From positions 16,266-80,265 of the forward strand of contig WRMB01000008.1 in assembly GCA_009777345.1 (NCBI GenBank): a stretch of DNA of 64,000 nt, given 5' to 3'. This DNA comes from Micrococcales bacterium. GTDB taxonomy: Bacteria > Actinomycetota > Actinomycetes > Actinomycetales > Cellulomonadaceae. Under the pieces are notes generated by a model. The model saw only the letters and a program-made list of their open reading frames with translations, was not told where the DNA came from and did no database searches. The position numbers and the translations under genes are program-made. The stretch's first letter is position 1. Each line of letters opens with the position of its first letter. Positions 36,774 to 44,782 of the stretch are shown here, piece after piece.

Positions 36774-37605
36774 GGGCGTCACCAAGCGCTACGGCGCGAC
36801 GCGGGCGCTGGACGACCTGACCCTGCAGATCGACCAGCCCGGTATCTACTGCCTGCTGGGACGTAACGGGGCCGGGAAGACCACCCTGTTCCGCACCCTG
36901 GCCGGCCGGACCGACGCCACCGCCGGGCGCGTGGTGGTAGCCGGGCACTGCGCCAGCCTCGCCGCCCCGCCGCCCGGGCTGCGGTTCGTCGAGGCCACCG
37001 CACCCCAGTTCAACCTGCGGCTGCGTGACCTGCTGCGCTACGCGGCGCAGCTGTCCGACGGGTTCGACCAGGCCTACGCCCAACAGCTGGCCGAACGGTT
37101 CGAGCTGGACACCCGCAAACGGTTCCGCCAGCTGTCGTTCGGCATGACGTCCATGGTCAACGCGATCCTGCTGCTGGCCAGCGACGCGTCGGTGCTGCTG
37201 TTCGACGAGCCGACGCTCGGCTTCGACCCGATCGTGCGGCGGCGGTTCTACGACGCGCTGCGCGCCGACTACGACGACCGCCCCCGCACCATGGTCGTGG
37301 CCACCCACGTGGTGGACGAGCTGGCCCGGGTCGCCAGCGAGGTCCTGGTCATCGACCGCGGCGCCGTCGCGCTGCGCGCACCCATGACCGACCTCGAGGA
37401 ACGCTCGTACCGGCTGGTCGGCCCGACCGGGCTGGTCGAACCGCTGCTGGCGGACCTGAACGTGCTGTCCACCACCACGGCCGCCGGGCTGACCTCGGCC
37501 GCCGTCCTCGACCGGCGCATCGCCACGCCCGACGGCGTGCGCACCGAGCCCCAGTCTCTGGCCGACCTGTTCGTCGCCCTCGTGGAAGGACCCGACCATG
37601 TCTGA
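36748..37605 (+). CDS. ABC transporter ATP-binding protein
   Basis: 285-residue ATPase. Walker A GRNGAGKTT at 38-46, signature LSFGM at 129-133, Walker B SVLLFDEPTLGFDP near 148-161, and the switch His in VVATHVVDELA near 189. The ATG follows AAGGAGG by 7 nt. It should pair with the permease that overlaps its end by 8 nt. Substrate unknown; YtrA-linked transporters are often exporters responding to antibiotics. Confidence 0.93.
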   Translation: MTSESIRCEGVTKRYGATRALDDLTLQIDQPGIYCLLGRNGAGKTTLFRTLAGRTDATAGRVVVAGHCASLAAPPPGLRFVEATAPQFNLRLRDLLRYAAQLSDGFDQAYAQQLAERFELDTRKRFRQLSFGMTSMVNAILLLASDASVLLFDEPTLGFDPIVRRRFYDALRADYDDRPRTMVVATHVVDELARVASEVLVIDRGAVALRAPMTDLEERSYRLVGPTGLVEPLLADLNVLSTTTAAGLTSAAVLDRRIATPDGVRTEPQSLADLFVALVEGPDHV

Positions 37606-38413
37606 GCCCCGATCGACCACGACCACCCCAGAGCCCAGCCTCGAACCCACAGGACCGGCCATGACTGCACCGACCCTCGCCGCGCCCCGCGAGACCGTCT
37701 CCACCACCTGGCGCCGGGCGCTGCGCCTGGTGTCCCTCAACCTGTCCGGACGCACCTTCCTCGCCGGGTATGCCACCCTCGGGATCGTCACGGCGATGAT
37801 GGCTGCCAGCTACGTGACGCCGCTGTTCGAGGACGCGTCCGACAACGTCATCGTGTCCCTGGGCAGCGCCCTGTGGGCCTGGCCGCTGCTCGCCGCTGTG
37901 CTCGTCCCCGCCCGCAACTATGCGCGGACGCTGCACCTGGGCGCCCGCCCCGGAGACTTCTACCGCGGGGCGCTGCTCACCGTGGGTGTCTTCAGCCTCG
38001 GCGTGGGAGTGGCCACCACCGGGCTGCACTACACCCTGGACGCGGTGACGCTGCACCACGTCGAAGACATCGCCGGGATCTCCGAGGCCATGGGCCACTT
38101 CGACCACCTGCCGGCCCTCGCCTGGCTGGCCACCGCCACCGCCGTCCTGGTCATGGCGCTGATCGCCCAGACGGTCGTCCTGGTGCAGACCCGGTGGGCG
38201 GCCCGGCCGGGCCTGCTCGTCACGGTCGACGCGGTCCTCGTCGCCGCCCTGGTCGTCACGCTCTCCGTCGCACCGCTGCGGCACGGCCTGCACACGGTGC
38301 TCTGGTGGACCATGAGCGGCCCCAACCCGTTGGTCCAGGTCCCGCTCGGCCTGGCCGCCGCCGCCGGGCTGGCCCTGCTCGGCTGGGTCCTGCTGCGCCG
38401 CCGCACCTACTGA
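37598..38413 (+). CDS. ABC transporter permease
   Basis: 271-residue integral membrane protein with about six predicted helices after a 45-residue hydrophilic, Thr/Pro-rich N-terminus. No sequence-specific motif identifies its substrate. It is the third gene of the GntR-ATPase-permease unit and is followed by a GC-rich hairpin. Confidence 0.82.
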   Translation: MSEPRSTTTTPEPSLEPTGPAMTAPTLAAPRETVSTTWRRALRLVSLNLSGRTFLAGYATLGIVTAMMAASYVTPLFEDASDNVIVSLGSALWAWPLLAAVLVPARNYARTLHLGARPGDFYRGALLTVGVFSLGVGVATTGLHYTLDAVTLHHVEDIAGISEAMGHFDHLPALAWLATATAVLVMALIAQTVVLVQTRWAARPGLLVTVDAVLVAALVVTLSVAPLRHGLHTVLWWTMSGPNPLVQVPLGLAAAAGLALLGWVLLRRRTY

Positions 38414-38422
38414 CCCGATCCG

Positions 38423-38452
38423 GCGCCTGGTGCGAGGTTCCGCACCGGGCGC
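38423..38452. terminator. Terminator hairpin between convergent genes
   Basis: 12-bp stem gcgcctggtgcg / cgcaccgggcgc (one G-T) with a 6-nt loop, 10 nt past the permease stop and 9 nt from the stop of the minus-strand lipoprotein. It could serve both directions. Confidence 0.65.
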
Positions 38453-38460
38453 TGTCGGCG

Positions 38461-39012
38461 TCAGAAGGCGATGTAGCCCGTGGTCGGGTTGACGTAGAAC
38501 GTCTCCGGCAGATCGGCATGACCGGTGGGATAGGGCACACCGGGCTCGATCCCGACGCCCCTGGCACAGCTCAGACGGTCCGCGGGGGTGCTCATATCTG
38601 CGCAGCTGGTGATGAACCGGTCGAGCGGCCTGGGTTCTGGTGCGACCGGCGGTGCGCCGCCACCGCCAGCCCCGCCACCGCCAGCCCCGCCACCGCCGGG
38701 AGCAGGTGGCGGCGCCGCGGGTGGCGCTTCGGCAGGCGGGGTCGTGGGAGCGCTGTCGGCGTCGTCGGTCTCTGGCGGGCTGGTCGCACGGTCCGTCGGC
38801 GGCGCCGACGACGACGGCGCGCTCGTGCTCGGCGTGGCCGTCGCGGGAGGCAGGACGGGAGCCGAGGGGGTGCAGCCGACCACCAGGCCGACAGCGAGGG
38901 CTCCGCCCGCGAAGGCGACGCGCGGCCTGCCCACCAGACCGGCCAGCAGGCCGGTCAGCGTGAGCCAGGCGCCGTGCAGCCGCCCTGCTTCTCGATCTAC
39001 AGAGCTCGGCAC
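38461..39012 (-). CDS. Hypothetical lipoprotein with Pro/Gly-rich linker
   Basis: 183-residue protein, not recognised. An N-terminal hydrophobic segment ends at VGLVVGC (lipobox), followed by a low-complexity Ser/Thr/Pro then Gly/Ala-rich linker of about 75 residues, and a small C-terminal domain with two Cys (SCADMSTPADRLSCARG). The GTG at 39012 is 7 nt after GGAGG; a longer start at 39075 is possible. The linker suggests a domain held away from the membrane. Confidence 0.65.
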   Translation of the reverse strand: MPSSVDREAGRLHGAWLTLTGLLAGLVGRPRVAFAGGALAVGLVVGCTPSAPVLPPATATPSTSAPSSSAPPTDRATSPPETDDADSAPTTPPAEAPPAAPPPAPGGGGAGGGGAGGGGAPPVAPEPRPLDRFITSCADMSTPADRLSCARGVGIEPGVPYPTGHADLPETFYVNPTTGYIAF

Positions 39013-39120
39013 AGTCTTTCCTCCGGTCGAGCGCCGTACCACGCAGGATGTCCCTGCCTGGCCGGGCACAGTCATCCTACGTCACCGCCCGCGGTACTCG
39101 GTCCACCCTGGGTTGGCGCA

Positions 39121-40188
39121 TCAGGACACGGCCCAGGACCGTTCGGACGGCATCAGCTCGACCCAGGTGTTCCCCGGGGCCAGCATGATGGTCGCACCGT
39201 CCGCGGTGGTCAGCACCAGGGGGTCGGTGGTGCTGGCCTTGGTCCAGACCGCGGCGACCGTCTGGCCGCCGGTAGCGACGAGGGCCTCGCCGCTGCCCTC
39301 GAGCTTGGTGTCGGGCACCCGGGCACCTGCCGGGTCGCGGTCCTCGGTCAGCACCACCTCGACACTGAGCACGACGACGTTCGTCGCGGCCAGGCGCACC
39401 CCGGCCCGCGACGACGACGCCGTGGCGCCTTCCGAGCGCAACCAGGTGCCGCTGGCCGCGTCCCAGGCCCAGGTCGGTTTCGACACGTTCGAAATCGTCA
39501 CCTCGACCGTCGCGGCGGGCGTCCCGGCTGTCACCGCGGAGGCCCGGTCCGCCGTCCGGGCGAAGGCCGGCTGCTCCGGCGGGTTGGCGGCGTGGGACTC
39601 GTCGGCAACCTCCCACCAGACCGACGGTCGGCCGTAGACGTTGTGCGGGATGCCGATACCGCTCTTGCGGAAGAAGCCGGGCGTGCCGCCGTCCTCGCTG
39701 AGCACCTGCAGCCCGGCGTCACGCAGCAGCTGCGTGTACTGCCCGCCGGAGAAGGCGACGAGGCCCTCGGTCGGGCCGACGATCCGGGCGTCCATCGGCC
39801 GGTTAGACCGTATCGGGCCGACCTCTTCGGGCACCTGCGAGTGGTACACCGCCACGAAGCGGGTGAGCCCGCCCTCGACCATCTCTTCCCACACGACGTC
39901 GGCCTGCTCCAGACCGGTCTGCGGCCGGGCGGCCCTGTCGTTCTCGATCTTCACCGCCAGCGCGGGACGGACCACACCGTCGTCGCCCACCGGCAGGCCG
40001 GTGAGCGGCCAGGTCTCGGGGAGCTGCGGGTCCGGGACCACGCCCTTGGTCGCCGTGATGTCGTCCGACGCGGTCACCGTCGGCGCGGCACCACCACCGC
40101 AGGCGGTCAGGGCCAGGCTGGCTGCGGCGAGCAGCACCCACCCGCTGTGGCGGACGAGACCGGGAACACGTCCTGGAGGTAGCGACAC
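39121..40188 (-). CDS. DUF3048-family lipoprotein
   Basis: 355-residue exported protein with lipobox LALTAC (about residue 25). The block ALAVKIENDRAARPQTGLEQADVVWEEMVEGGLTRFVAVYHS and PEEVGPIRSNRPMDARI, plus FFRKSGIGIPHNVYG, match the DUF3048 (YerB-like) family of unknown function. The GTG follows GAAGGAG by 7 nt. A TACAGT -10 (40218-40223, minus) lies 29 nt upstream. Divergent from menE. Confidence 0.82.
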   Translation of the reverse strand: MSLPPGRVPGLVRHSGWVLLAAASLALTACGGGAAPTVTASDDITATKGVVPDPQLPETWPLTGLPVGDDGVVRPALAVKIENDRAARPQTGLEQADVVWEEMVEGGLTRFVAVYHSQVPEEVGPIRSNRPMDARIVGPTEGLVAFSGGQYTQLLRDAGLQVLSEDGGTPGFFRKSGIGIPHNVYGRPSVWWEVADESHAANPPEQPAFARTADRASAVTAGTPAATVEVTISNVSKPTWAWDAASGTWLRSEGATASSSRAGVRLAATNVVVLSVEVVLTEDRDPAGARVPDTKLEGSGEALVATGGQTVAAVWTKASTTDPLVLTTADGATIMLAPGNTWVELMPSERSWAVS

Positions 40189-40217
40189 GATGGCTCCTTC
40201 GACAGTCGACTTCGAAC

Positions 40218-40223
40218 ACTGTA
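40218..40223 (-). promoter_or_regulatory. Candidate -10 for the DUF3048 lipoprotein
   Basis: TACAGT on the minus strand, 29 nt before the GTG at 40188, leaving room for a short leader with its ribosome-binding site. No convincing -35. Confidence 0.4.
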
Positions 40224-40274
40224 CGTCGGGGGGACGGGCAGCTGTATGCACTCCGCGCCGACAGCCGCGACCGC

Positions 40275-40280
40275 TACTCT
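40275..40280 (+). promoter_or_regulatory. Candidate -10 of a leaderless menE transcript
   Basis: TACTCT 6 nt before the menE GTG, with no ribosome-binding site between. Confidence 0.6.
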
Positions 40281-40286
40281 GTCCGG

Positions 40287-41441
40287 GTGTCCCGGCCGCT
40301 GCACGACGTCCCGGCGGCAGACCTGGCGCGGGCCCTGCCGTCGGCGCTCGACGGTACCGGTCCGGCGCTCGCCCTGGGCACCGCACCGATCCCCGACCGG
40401 ACGGTGCCCGACGATGTGGCCGTCGTCGTCCGGACCTCGGGTTCCACCGGCGAACCGCGGGACGTCATGCTCACCGCGGCGGCGCTGCTGACGTCCGCGC
40501 GGGCTTCCGCGGACCGGCTGGGCGGCACCGGGACATGGCTGCTGGCACTGCCGACGACGCATATCGCCGGGCTGCAGGTGCTGGTCCGGTCGCGGCTCGC
40601 GGGCACCACCCCGGTGCCGCTGCCGCCCGGACCGTTCCGGGCCGGAGGGTTCGTCGCTGCCGCCCAGCAGCTGGCCGGACCGTCGTACTGCTCCCTGGTG
40701 CCCACCCAGCTGGTCCGGCTGCTGGACGATCCGGCGGCCACCGCGGCGCTGGCGTCGTTCGCCGCGGTGCTGGTCGGCGGTGCAGGCCTACCCGACGGCC
40801 TCCTGGCCCGGACCGCCGCGGCCGGGGTGCGGGCGGTCACCACCTACGGGGCGACGGAGACCGGCGGCGGGGCGGTGTACGACGGCAGACCGCTGGACGG
40901 GGTCGAGACGGCCCTGACCGCCGACGGCCGGATCATGCTGACCGGCCCGGTGCTGGCCCGCGGCTACCTGGACCGGCCCGACCTGGACGCCCAGGTGCTG
41001 CCGGTCCGGGCCGGACGACGCTGGTTCGTGACCTCCGACCTGGGCCGGACCACCGCCGACGGCCGTCTGGAGGTGCTGGGCCGGGCCGACGACGTCCTGG
41101 TCAGCGGCGGGACCAAGATCGCCCCGCTGGCCGTGGAACGGGTGCTGGCCGACTGCCCCGGGGTGAGCGAGGCGCTGGTGGTCGGCGTGAGCGACCCGCA
41201 CTGGGGCCAGGCGGTGACCGCACTGGTCGTGCCCGCCGGGGACCCCCCTACCCTGGCCGACCTGCGCGCGCACGTCACGGACCGGCTGGGCGCCCCGGCC
41301 GCCCCCCGGCACCTGGTGCTGCTCGACGCGCTGCCGCTGCTGGGTTCCGGTAAACCGGACCGACGGTCGGCGACCGCCCTGGCCGCCCGGCACTCAGGCC
41401 CGACCGATACGACGGAGGTGAGCCGTGGCGACAGCGGCTGA
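40287..41441 (+). CDS. menE: o-Succinylbenzoate-CoA ligase
   Basis: 384-residue adenylate-forming enzyme. The P-loop-like motif VVRTSGSTGEPRDVMLT near 48-64, TYGATETGGG near 190-199, the Asp in VTSDLGRTTADG near 251-262 and LGSGKPDRRS near 352-361 with the catalytic Lys are the standard motifs. It is shorter than typical acyl-CoA ligases (about 500) but normal for actinobacterial MenE. It overlaps menA by 17 nt and supplies the MenB substrate. Confidence 0.93.
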   Translation: MSRPLHDVPAADLARALPSALDGTGPALALGTAPIPDRTVPDDVAVVVRTSGSTGEPRDVMLTAAALLTSARASADRLGGTGTWLLALPTTHIAGLQVLVRSRLAGTTPVPLPPGPFRAGGFVAAAQQLAGPSYCSLVPTQLVRLLDDPAATAALASFAAVLVGGAGLPDGLLARTAAAGVRAVTTYGATETGGGAVYDGRPLDGVETALTADGRIMLTGPVLARGYLDRPDLDAQVLPVRAGRRWFVTSDLGRTTADGRLEVLGRADDVLVSGGTKIAPLAVERVLADCPGVSEALVVGVSDPHWGQAVTALVVPAGDPPTLADLRAHVTDRLGAPAAPRHLVLLDALPLLGSGKPDRRSATALAARHSGPTDTTEVSRGDSG

Positions 41442-42294
41442 ATGGTGGTCCGCGGCCCGGCCGCGCACCCTGCCCGCGGCGACCGCCCCGGTGCTCGTCG
41501 GCACCGGGGCGGCGGCCCAGGTCGGCGGGGCGCACCTGGGCCGGGCCGCGCTGGCCCTGGGGGTGGGCCTGGCTATCCAGGTGGGCGCCAACTACGCCAA
41601 CGACTACTCCGACGGGGTGCGCGGCACCGATGTCGACCGGATCGGCCCGATGCGGCTGGTCGCCTCCGGTGCCGCCCCGCCGGCCCAGGTCAAGGCCGCC
41701 GCGGCCGCCGCGCTGGGCGTCGGGGCGCTGCTCGGGCTGTGGCTGGTGGCCTGGTCGGGAGTGTGGTGGCTGCTCGCCGTGGGTATCGCGGCGGTGGTCG
41801 CGGCCTGGACCTACACCGGCGGACGGCACCCGTACGGGTACGTCGGGCTGGGCGAGGTCGGTGTCTTCGCCTTCTTCGGGCTGTTCGCGGTGCTGGGCAC
41901 CACGATCACCCAGGCCGGGCGGGCGACCTGGCCCGCCTGGCTGGGGGCGGTGGCGATCGGGCTGCTGGCCTGCGCCCTCATCATGGCGAACAACCTGCGC
42001 GACGTGCCGACCGACGTCCTGGCCGGCAAGCGCACCCTGGCGGTGCGGCTGGGCGAGAGAAGGGCCCGTCGGCTGTACGCGGCCTTCGTCGGGCTGCCCG
42101 TCCCGCTCGGGGCGGCCTGCGCCTTCGCCGCCCCGTGGTCGCTGCTGGTGGTGCTGTGCCTCGGACCGGCGGCGGCCCTGGCCGGGATGGTGCTGCTGCG
42201 GGCGCGGGGTCGGGCCCTGGTCCCGGTGCTGGTGTTCACCGGTCAGCTGGAACTGACCTTCGCCGTCCTGCTCGGCCTCGGCCTGGCGGTGTGA
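41425..42294 (+). CDS. menA: 1,4-Dihydroxy-2-naphthoate polyprenyltransferase
   Basis: 289-residue UbiA-family integral membrane prenyltransferase attaching the isoprenoid tail. First Asp-rich motif NYANDYSDGVRGTD near 54-67, second motif DVPTDVLAGKRTLAVRLG near 193-210; eight or nine hydrophobic helices. The GTG at 41425 follows ACGGAGG by 6 nt. Co-transcribed with menE. Confidence 0.95.
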   Translation: MATAAEWWSAARPRTLPAATAPVLVGTGAAAQVGGAHLGRAALALGVGLAIQVGANYANDYSDGVRGTDVDRIGPMRLVASGAAPPAQVKAAAAAALGVGALLGLWLVAWSGVWWLLAVGIAAVVAAWTYTGGRHPYGYVGLGEVGVFAFFGLFAVLGTTITQAGRATWPAWLGAVAIGLLACALIMANNLRDVPTDVLAGKRTLAVRLGERRARRLYAAFVGLPVPLGAACAFAAPWSLLVVLCLGPAAALAGMVLLRARGRALVPVLVFTGQLELTFAVLLGLGLAV

Positions 42295-42361
42295 CCGTCC
42301 TGCTACCAGTATCGGTACGAGACCGTCACGGCGGACCGCCGATCAGCGGACGGGGCGAGCC

Positions 42362-42367
42362 TAGACT
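42362..42367 (+). promoter_or_regulatory. Candidate -10 of a leaderless transcript (septum-formation-type gene)
   Basis: TAGACT 6 nt before the GTG at 42374. Confidence 0.55.
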
Positions 42368-42373
42368 GGTCGC

Positions 42374-43255
42374 GTGAGCCTCCCACCCGATGACCCCCGC
42401 CGACCGACCGCAGGTTCGGGCGACGACTGGGACGCCCCAGAGTCCTGGCTCTCCGACGCCCTCCCCGCAGGCACCTGGACGCCCACGGAACCGTCGGACC
42501 CCGTGCTGCTCTACCAGACCGGCCCCGCCCCGGCCGGGCCGCCGCCCCAGCCGACGGCACCCCAGCCCCAGCTGGTGGCACCTCAGCCCCAGCCGTGGCA
42601 GACCGGGCCTGCGCCGCCCTACTATCCGACCGGCCCCCAGCCGTCGTGGGCACCAGAACCCCCGCAGCGGCGGCGGACAGGTCTGGTGGTCGGGCTCTGC
42701 GTCGGCGCCGTCGTGGTGGTCGGGCTGGTCGTCGTCGCGGTGCTGCTGCTGGGCCGAGGCTCCGGCCCGGACCCGGTCGCCTCGACGACGCACCAGAGGA
42801 CCGGCCCCAGCCCGGAACCGACCGACGAGGTGGAGAACCTGTACGAGGCCACCCGCCTCACCAGCGTCGAACGCTCCGTCCTCGGCCAGCTGGCCAAGGG
42901 TGACTGCTTCGACGAGATACCCGACCTGGAGCAGGCCCTGACCACACCGACCGTCGTCGATACCACCTCCTGCGCCGACCCGCACCGCTTCCAGGTCGTC
43001 GGCTTCGTCGATATCACCGATATCAGCACCAGCATCTCCGAGAGCAGCCAGCTGGTCAGGTACACGGACCGCTGCGAGAACCTGATGGCCGCCACGGACG
43101 TGCCGGAGGGCCTGCGTCACTACCAAGGCGAACCCGTCTACTTCTACCCGTCCCAGGAAGAGCTGGACGCCGGCGTCGGGGTAGTGATGTGCCTGGTGGC
43201 CAGCGACAGCACCTGGACCGGTTCCGCGCTGGACGGCACCGCCAAGGGCTACTGA
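42374..43255 (+). CDS. Proline-rich single-pass membrane protein, septum-formation-like domain
   Basis: 293 residues. A Pro/Gln-rich cytoplasmic N-terminus (1-100) leads to one transmembrane helix (about 103-127) and an outside domain of about 150 residues with four cysteines (GDCFDEIP, TSCADPHRF, DRCENLMA, VVMCLVAS). The Cys spacing and GDCF...ADPH pattern resemble the actinobacterial 'septum formation' domain; function not established. Assignment is by eye. Confidence 0.65.
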   Translation: MSLPPDDPRRPTAGSGDDWDAPESWLSDALPAGTWTPTEPSDPVLLYQTGPAPAGPPPQPTAPQPQLVAPQPQPWQTGPAPPYYPTGPQPSWAPEPPQRRRTGLVVGLCVGAVVVVGLVVVAVLLLGRGSGPDPVASTTHQRTGPSPEPTDEVENLYEATRLTSVERSVLGQLAKGDCFDEIPDLEQALTTPTVVDTTSCADPHRFQVVGFVDITDISTSISESSQLVRYTDRCENLMAATDVPEGLRHYQGEPVYFYPSQEELDAGVGVVMCLVASDSTWTGSALDGTAKGY

Positions 43256-43265
43256 CCCGACCGGC

Positions 43266-43922
43266 TCAGGCTCCGGGAGTGGTGGCAGCCCGGGCGGTCA
43301 GGGCCGCGGCGGGCTCCCGGTAGCCGACGCCGACCAGCCGGTCGTCGTCGAAGCGCAGCGTCGTCAACGATGCCAGGGTGCACTGGCGACGACGCGGGTC
43401 GTGCCACAGCCGACGGCCCTCGGCGGCCAGCCGGGTGACCCAGATCGGCAGCTGGTGCGACACCAGCACCGCCTCGCGCCCGGGCACCGCCCGCCGGACC
43501 CGCTCGACCACCGTCCGCATCCGGGTGACCTGCTCGACGTACGGTTCGCCCCACGACGGGCGCACCGGGTTACGCAGGTACGGCCAGTGCCGGGGATTGG
43601 CCAGCGACCCCTCGCCGACGCCGAACCGCATCCCCTCGAAGTGGTTGCCGGCCTCGATCAGCCGGTCGTCGGTGCCCACGTCCAGACCGAAGGCCGCCGC
43701 CAGCGGGGCGGCCGTCTGCTGGGCACGCTCCAGCGGCGAGGCGACGACGAGGGCGATATCGTGCCGCGGTTCGCCCGACCGGCCCGCCAGGTCGTCGGCC
43801 ACCGTCTGGGCCATCCGCTCCCCCAGGCTGGAGAGCCGGTACCCGGGCAGCCGCCCGTAGAGCACACCCTCGGGATTGTGCACCTCGCCGTGGCGCAGCA
43901 GGTGCACCGTCGTCATCACCAT
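43266..43922 (-). CDS. Histidine phosphatase (phosphoglycerate-mutase-like) family protein
   Basis: 218-residue enzyme. The RHG motif LLRHGEVHNP near 8-17 carries the phospho-accepting His; ASPLERAQQTA near 63-73, Glu in LIEAGNHFEG, and SHQLPIW near 155 complete the active site. Substrate unknown. GGAGG lies 8 nt before the ATG at 43922. Its gene ends 10 nt from the convergent membrane-protein gene. Confidence 0.9.
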   Translation of the reverse strand: MVMTTVHLLRHGEVHNPEGVLYGRLPGYRLSSLGERMAQTVADDLAGRSGEPRHDIALVVASPLERAQQTAAPLAAAFGLDVGTDDRLIEAGNHFEGMRFGVGEGSLANPRHWPYLRNPVRPSWGEPYVEQVTRMRTVVERVRRAVPGREAVLVSHQLPIWVTRLAAEGRRLWHDPRRRQCTLASLTTLRFDDDRLVGVGYREPAAALTARAATTPGA

Positions 43923-44057
43923 GCCCCCATCCTCCCACCTGTGCCTTCCACCCCACACCAGGTAGAGGTGCAACCACGGTCGCCGAACGCGCCGACGGCT
44001 CGCCGCACGGCTGGTCGGCGAGCCAGTGCACAGCCCGGCCAAGCCCCCCGCAGGCTG

Positions 44058-44156
44058 CTACTTGCGGTTGCGACGCTGGTGGCGCGTCTTGCGCAGCAGC
44101 TTACGGTGCTTCTTCTTGGCCATCCGCTTGCGGCGCTTCTTGATGACGGAACCCAT
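44058..44156 (-). CDS. Small ribosomal protein bS22 (AURKAIP1/COX24-like mini-protein)
   Basis: 32-residue, extremely basic peptide starting MGSVIKKRRKRMAKKKHRKL. This is the conserved actinobacterial mini-protein identified in mycobacterial 30S subunits as bS22. As in mycobacteria, a small HTH protein gene lies just upstream on the same strand, supporting the call. Confidence 0.92.
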   Translation of the reverse strand: MGSVIKKRRKRMAKKKHRKLLRKTRHQRRNRK

Positions 44157-44343
44157 GCAGACCTCATTCGTGATTCGTACGGTCACAGACGACCGTCGGA
44201 CGGATACCGCCAGGCATCAGCCAGGCAGCGGCCAGGCTCGCAGCAGGGCCTCGGCCTTGCCCACCTGTTCCTCCGGCGGCCATGCTACGCGATCAGCGCT
44301 GACACCGGTGCACCGGAAGCCCCAGACGAGCACCACAGACCGG

Positions 44344-44589
44344 TCAGGCCGACCGGCCGGTCTCGGTCGCGGCGGAGCGCAGGTAGGCCTCCAGCGCGGC
44401 GTCGGACACCCGGAACGACCGTCCGACGCGCAGCCCCGGCAGCTCGCCGGAGTGCAGCAGCCGGTACACGGTCATCTTCGACACCCGCATGAGGTTCGCG
44501 ACCTCCATGACGGTGAGGAAGCGCGTCGACGTCTCGGCCTGGTCCACCCTGGGCACTCCCTCCTGGTCGAGGCCACCGTAGCGGTCCAT
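44344..44589 (-). CDS. Helix-turn-helix (excisionase/MerR-type) DNA-binding protein
   Basis: 81 residues. FLTVMEVANLMRVSKMTVYRLLHSGELPGLRVGRSFRVSDAALEAYL-type sequence is a single winged-helix of the excisionase family. Conserved pairing with bS22 (as with Rv0500A/B in Mycobacterium tuberculosis) indicates a chromosomal regulator, not a phage protein. Start uncertain: the ATG at 44589 has only a weak site; a GTG 14 codons in follows AGGAGGG. Confidence 0.85.
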   Translation of the reverse strand: MDRYGGLDQEGVPRVDQAETSTRFLTVMEVANLMRVSKMTVYRLLHSGELPGLRVGRSFRVSDAALEAYLRSAATETGRSA

Positions 44590-44782
44590 GGGCCCTGACG
44601 GAAAGAGCGGACGGACGTGAACACCCCGACTGGCACCAGACCTTCGCCCGTCCGCGGGAACCCGCCTGGTCGCAACCCGCAGAGCCCGCGAGGACCCGGG
44701 ACGTGCCACAGTGGTGCCCGACGAGAGGGTGCCCGACGAGATCGGACCAGGGCGCGCCTCCCAGCCCGGCGAAGGAGGTCAG

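Noticed and set aside
44344..44589. Excisionase-type HTH protein as a sign of a prophage
   Set aside because: Its pairing with bS22 is a conserved actinobacterial chromosomal arrangement and no phage genes surround it.
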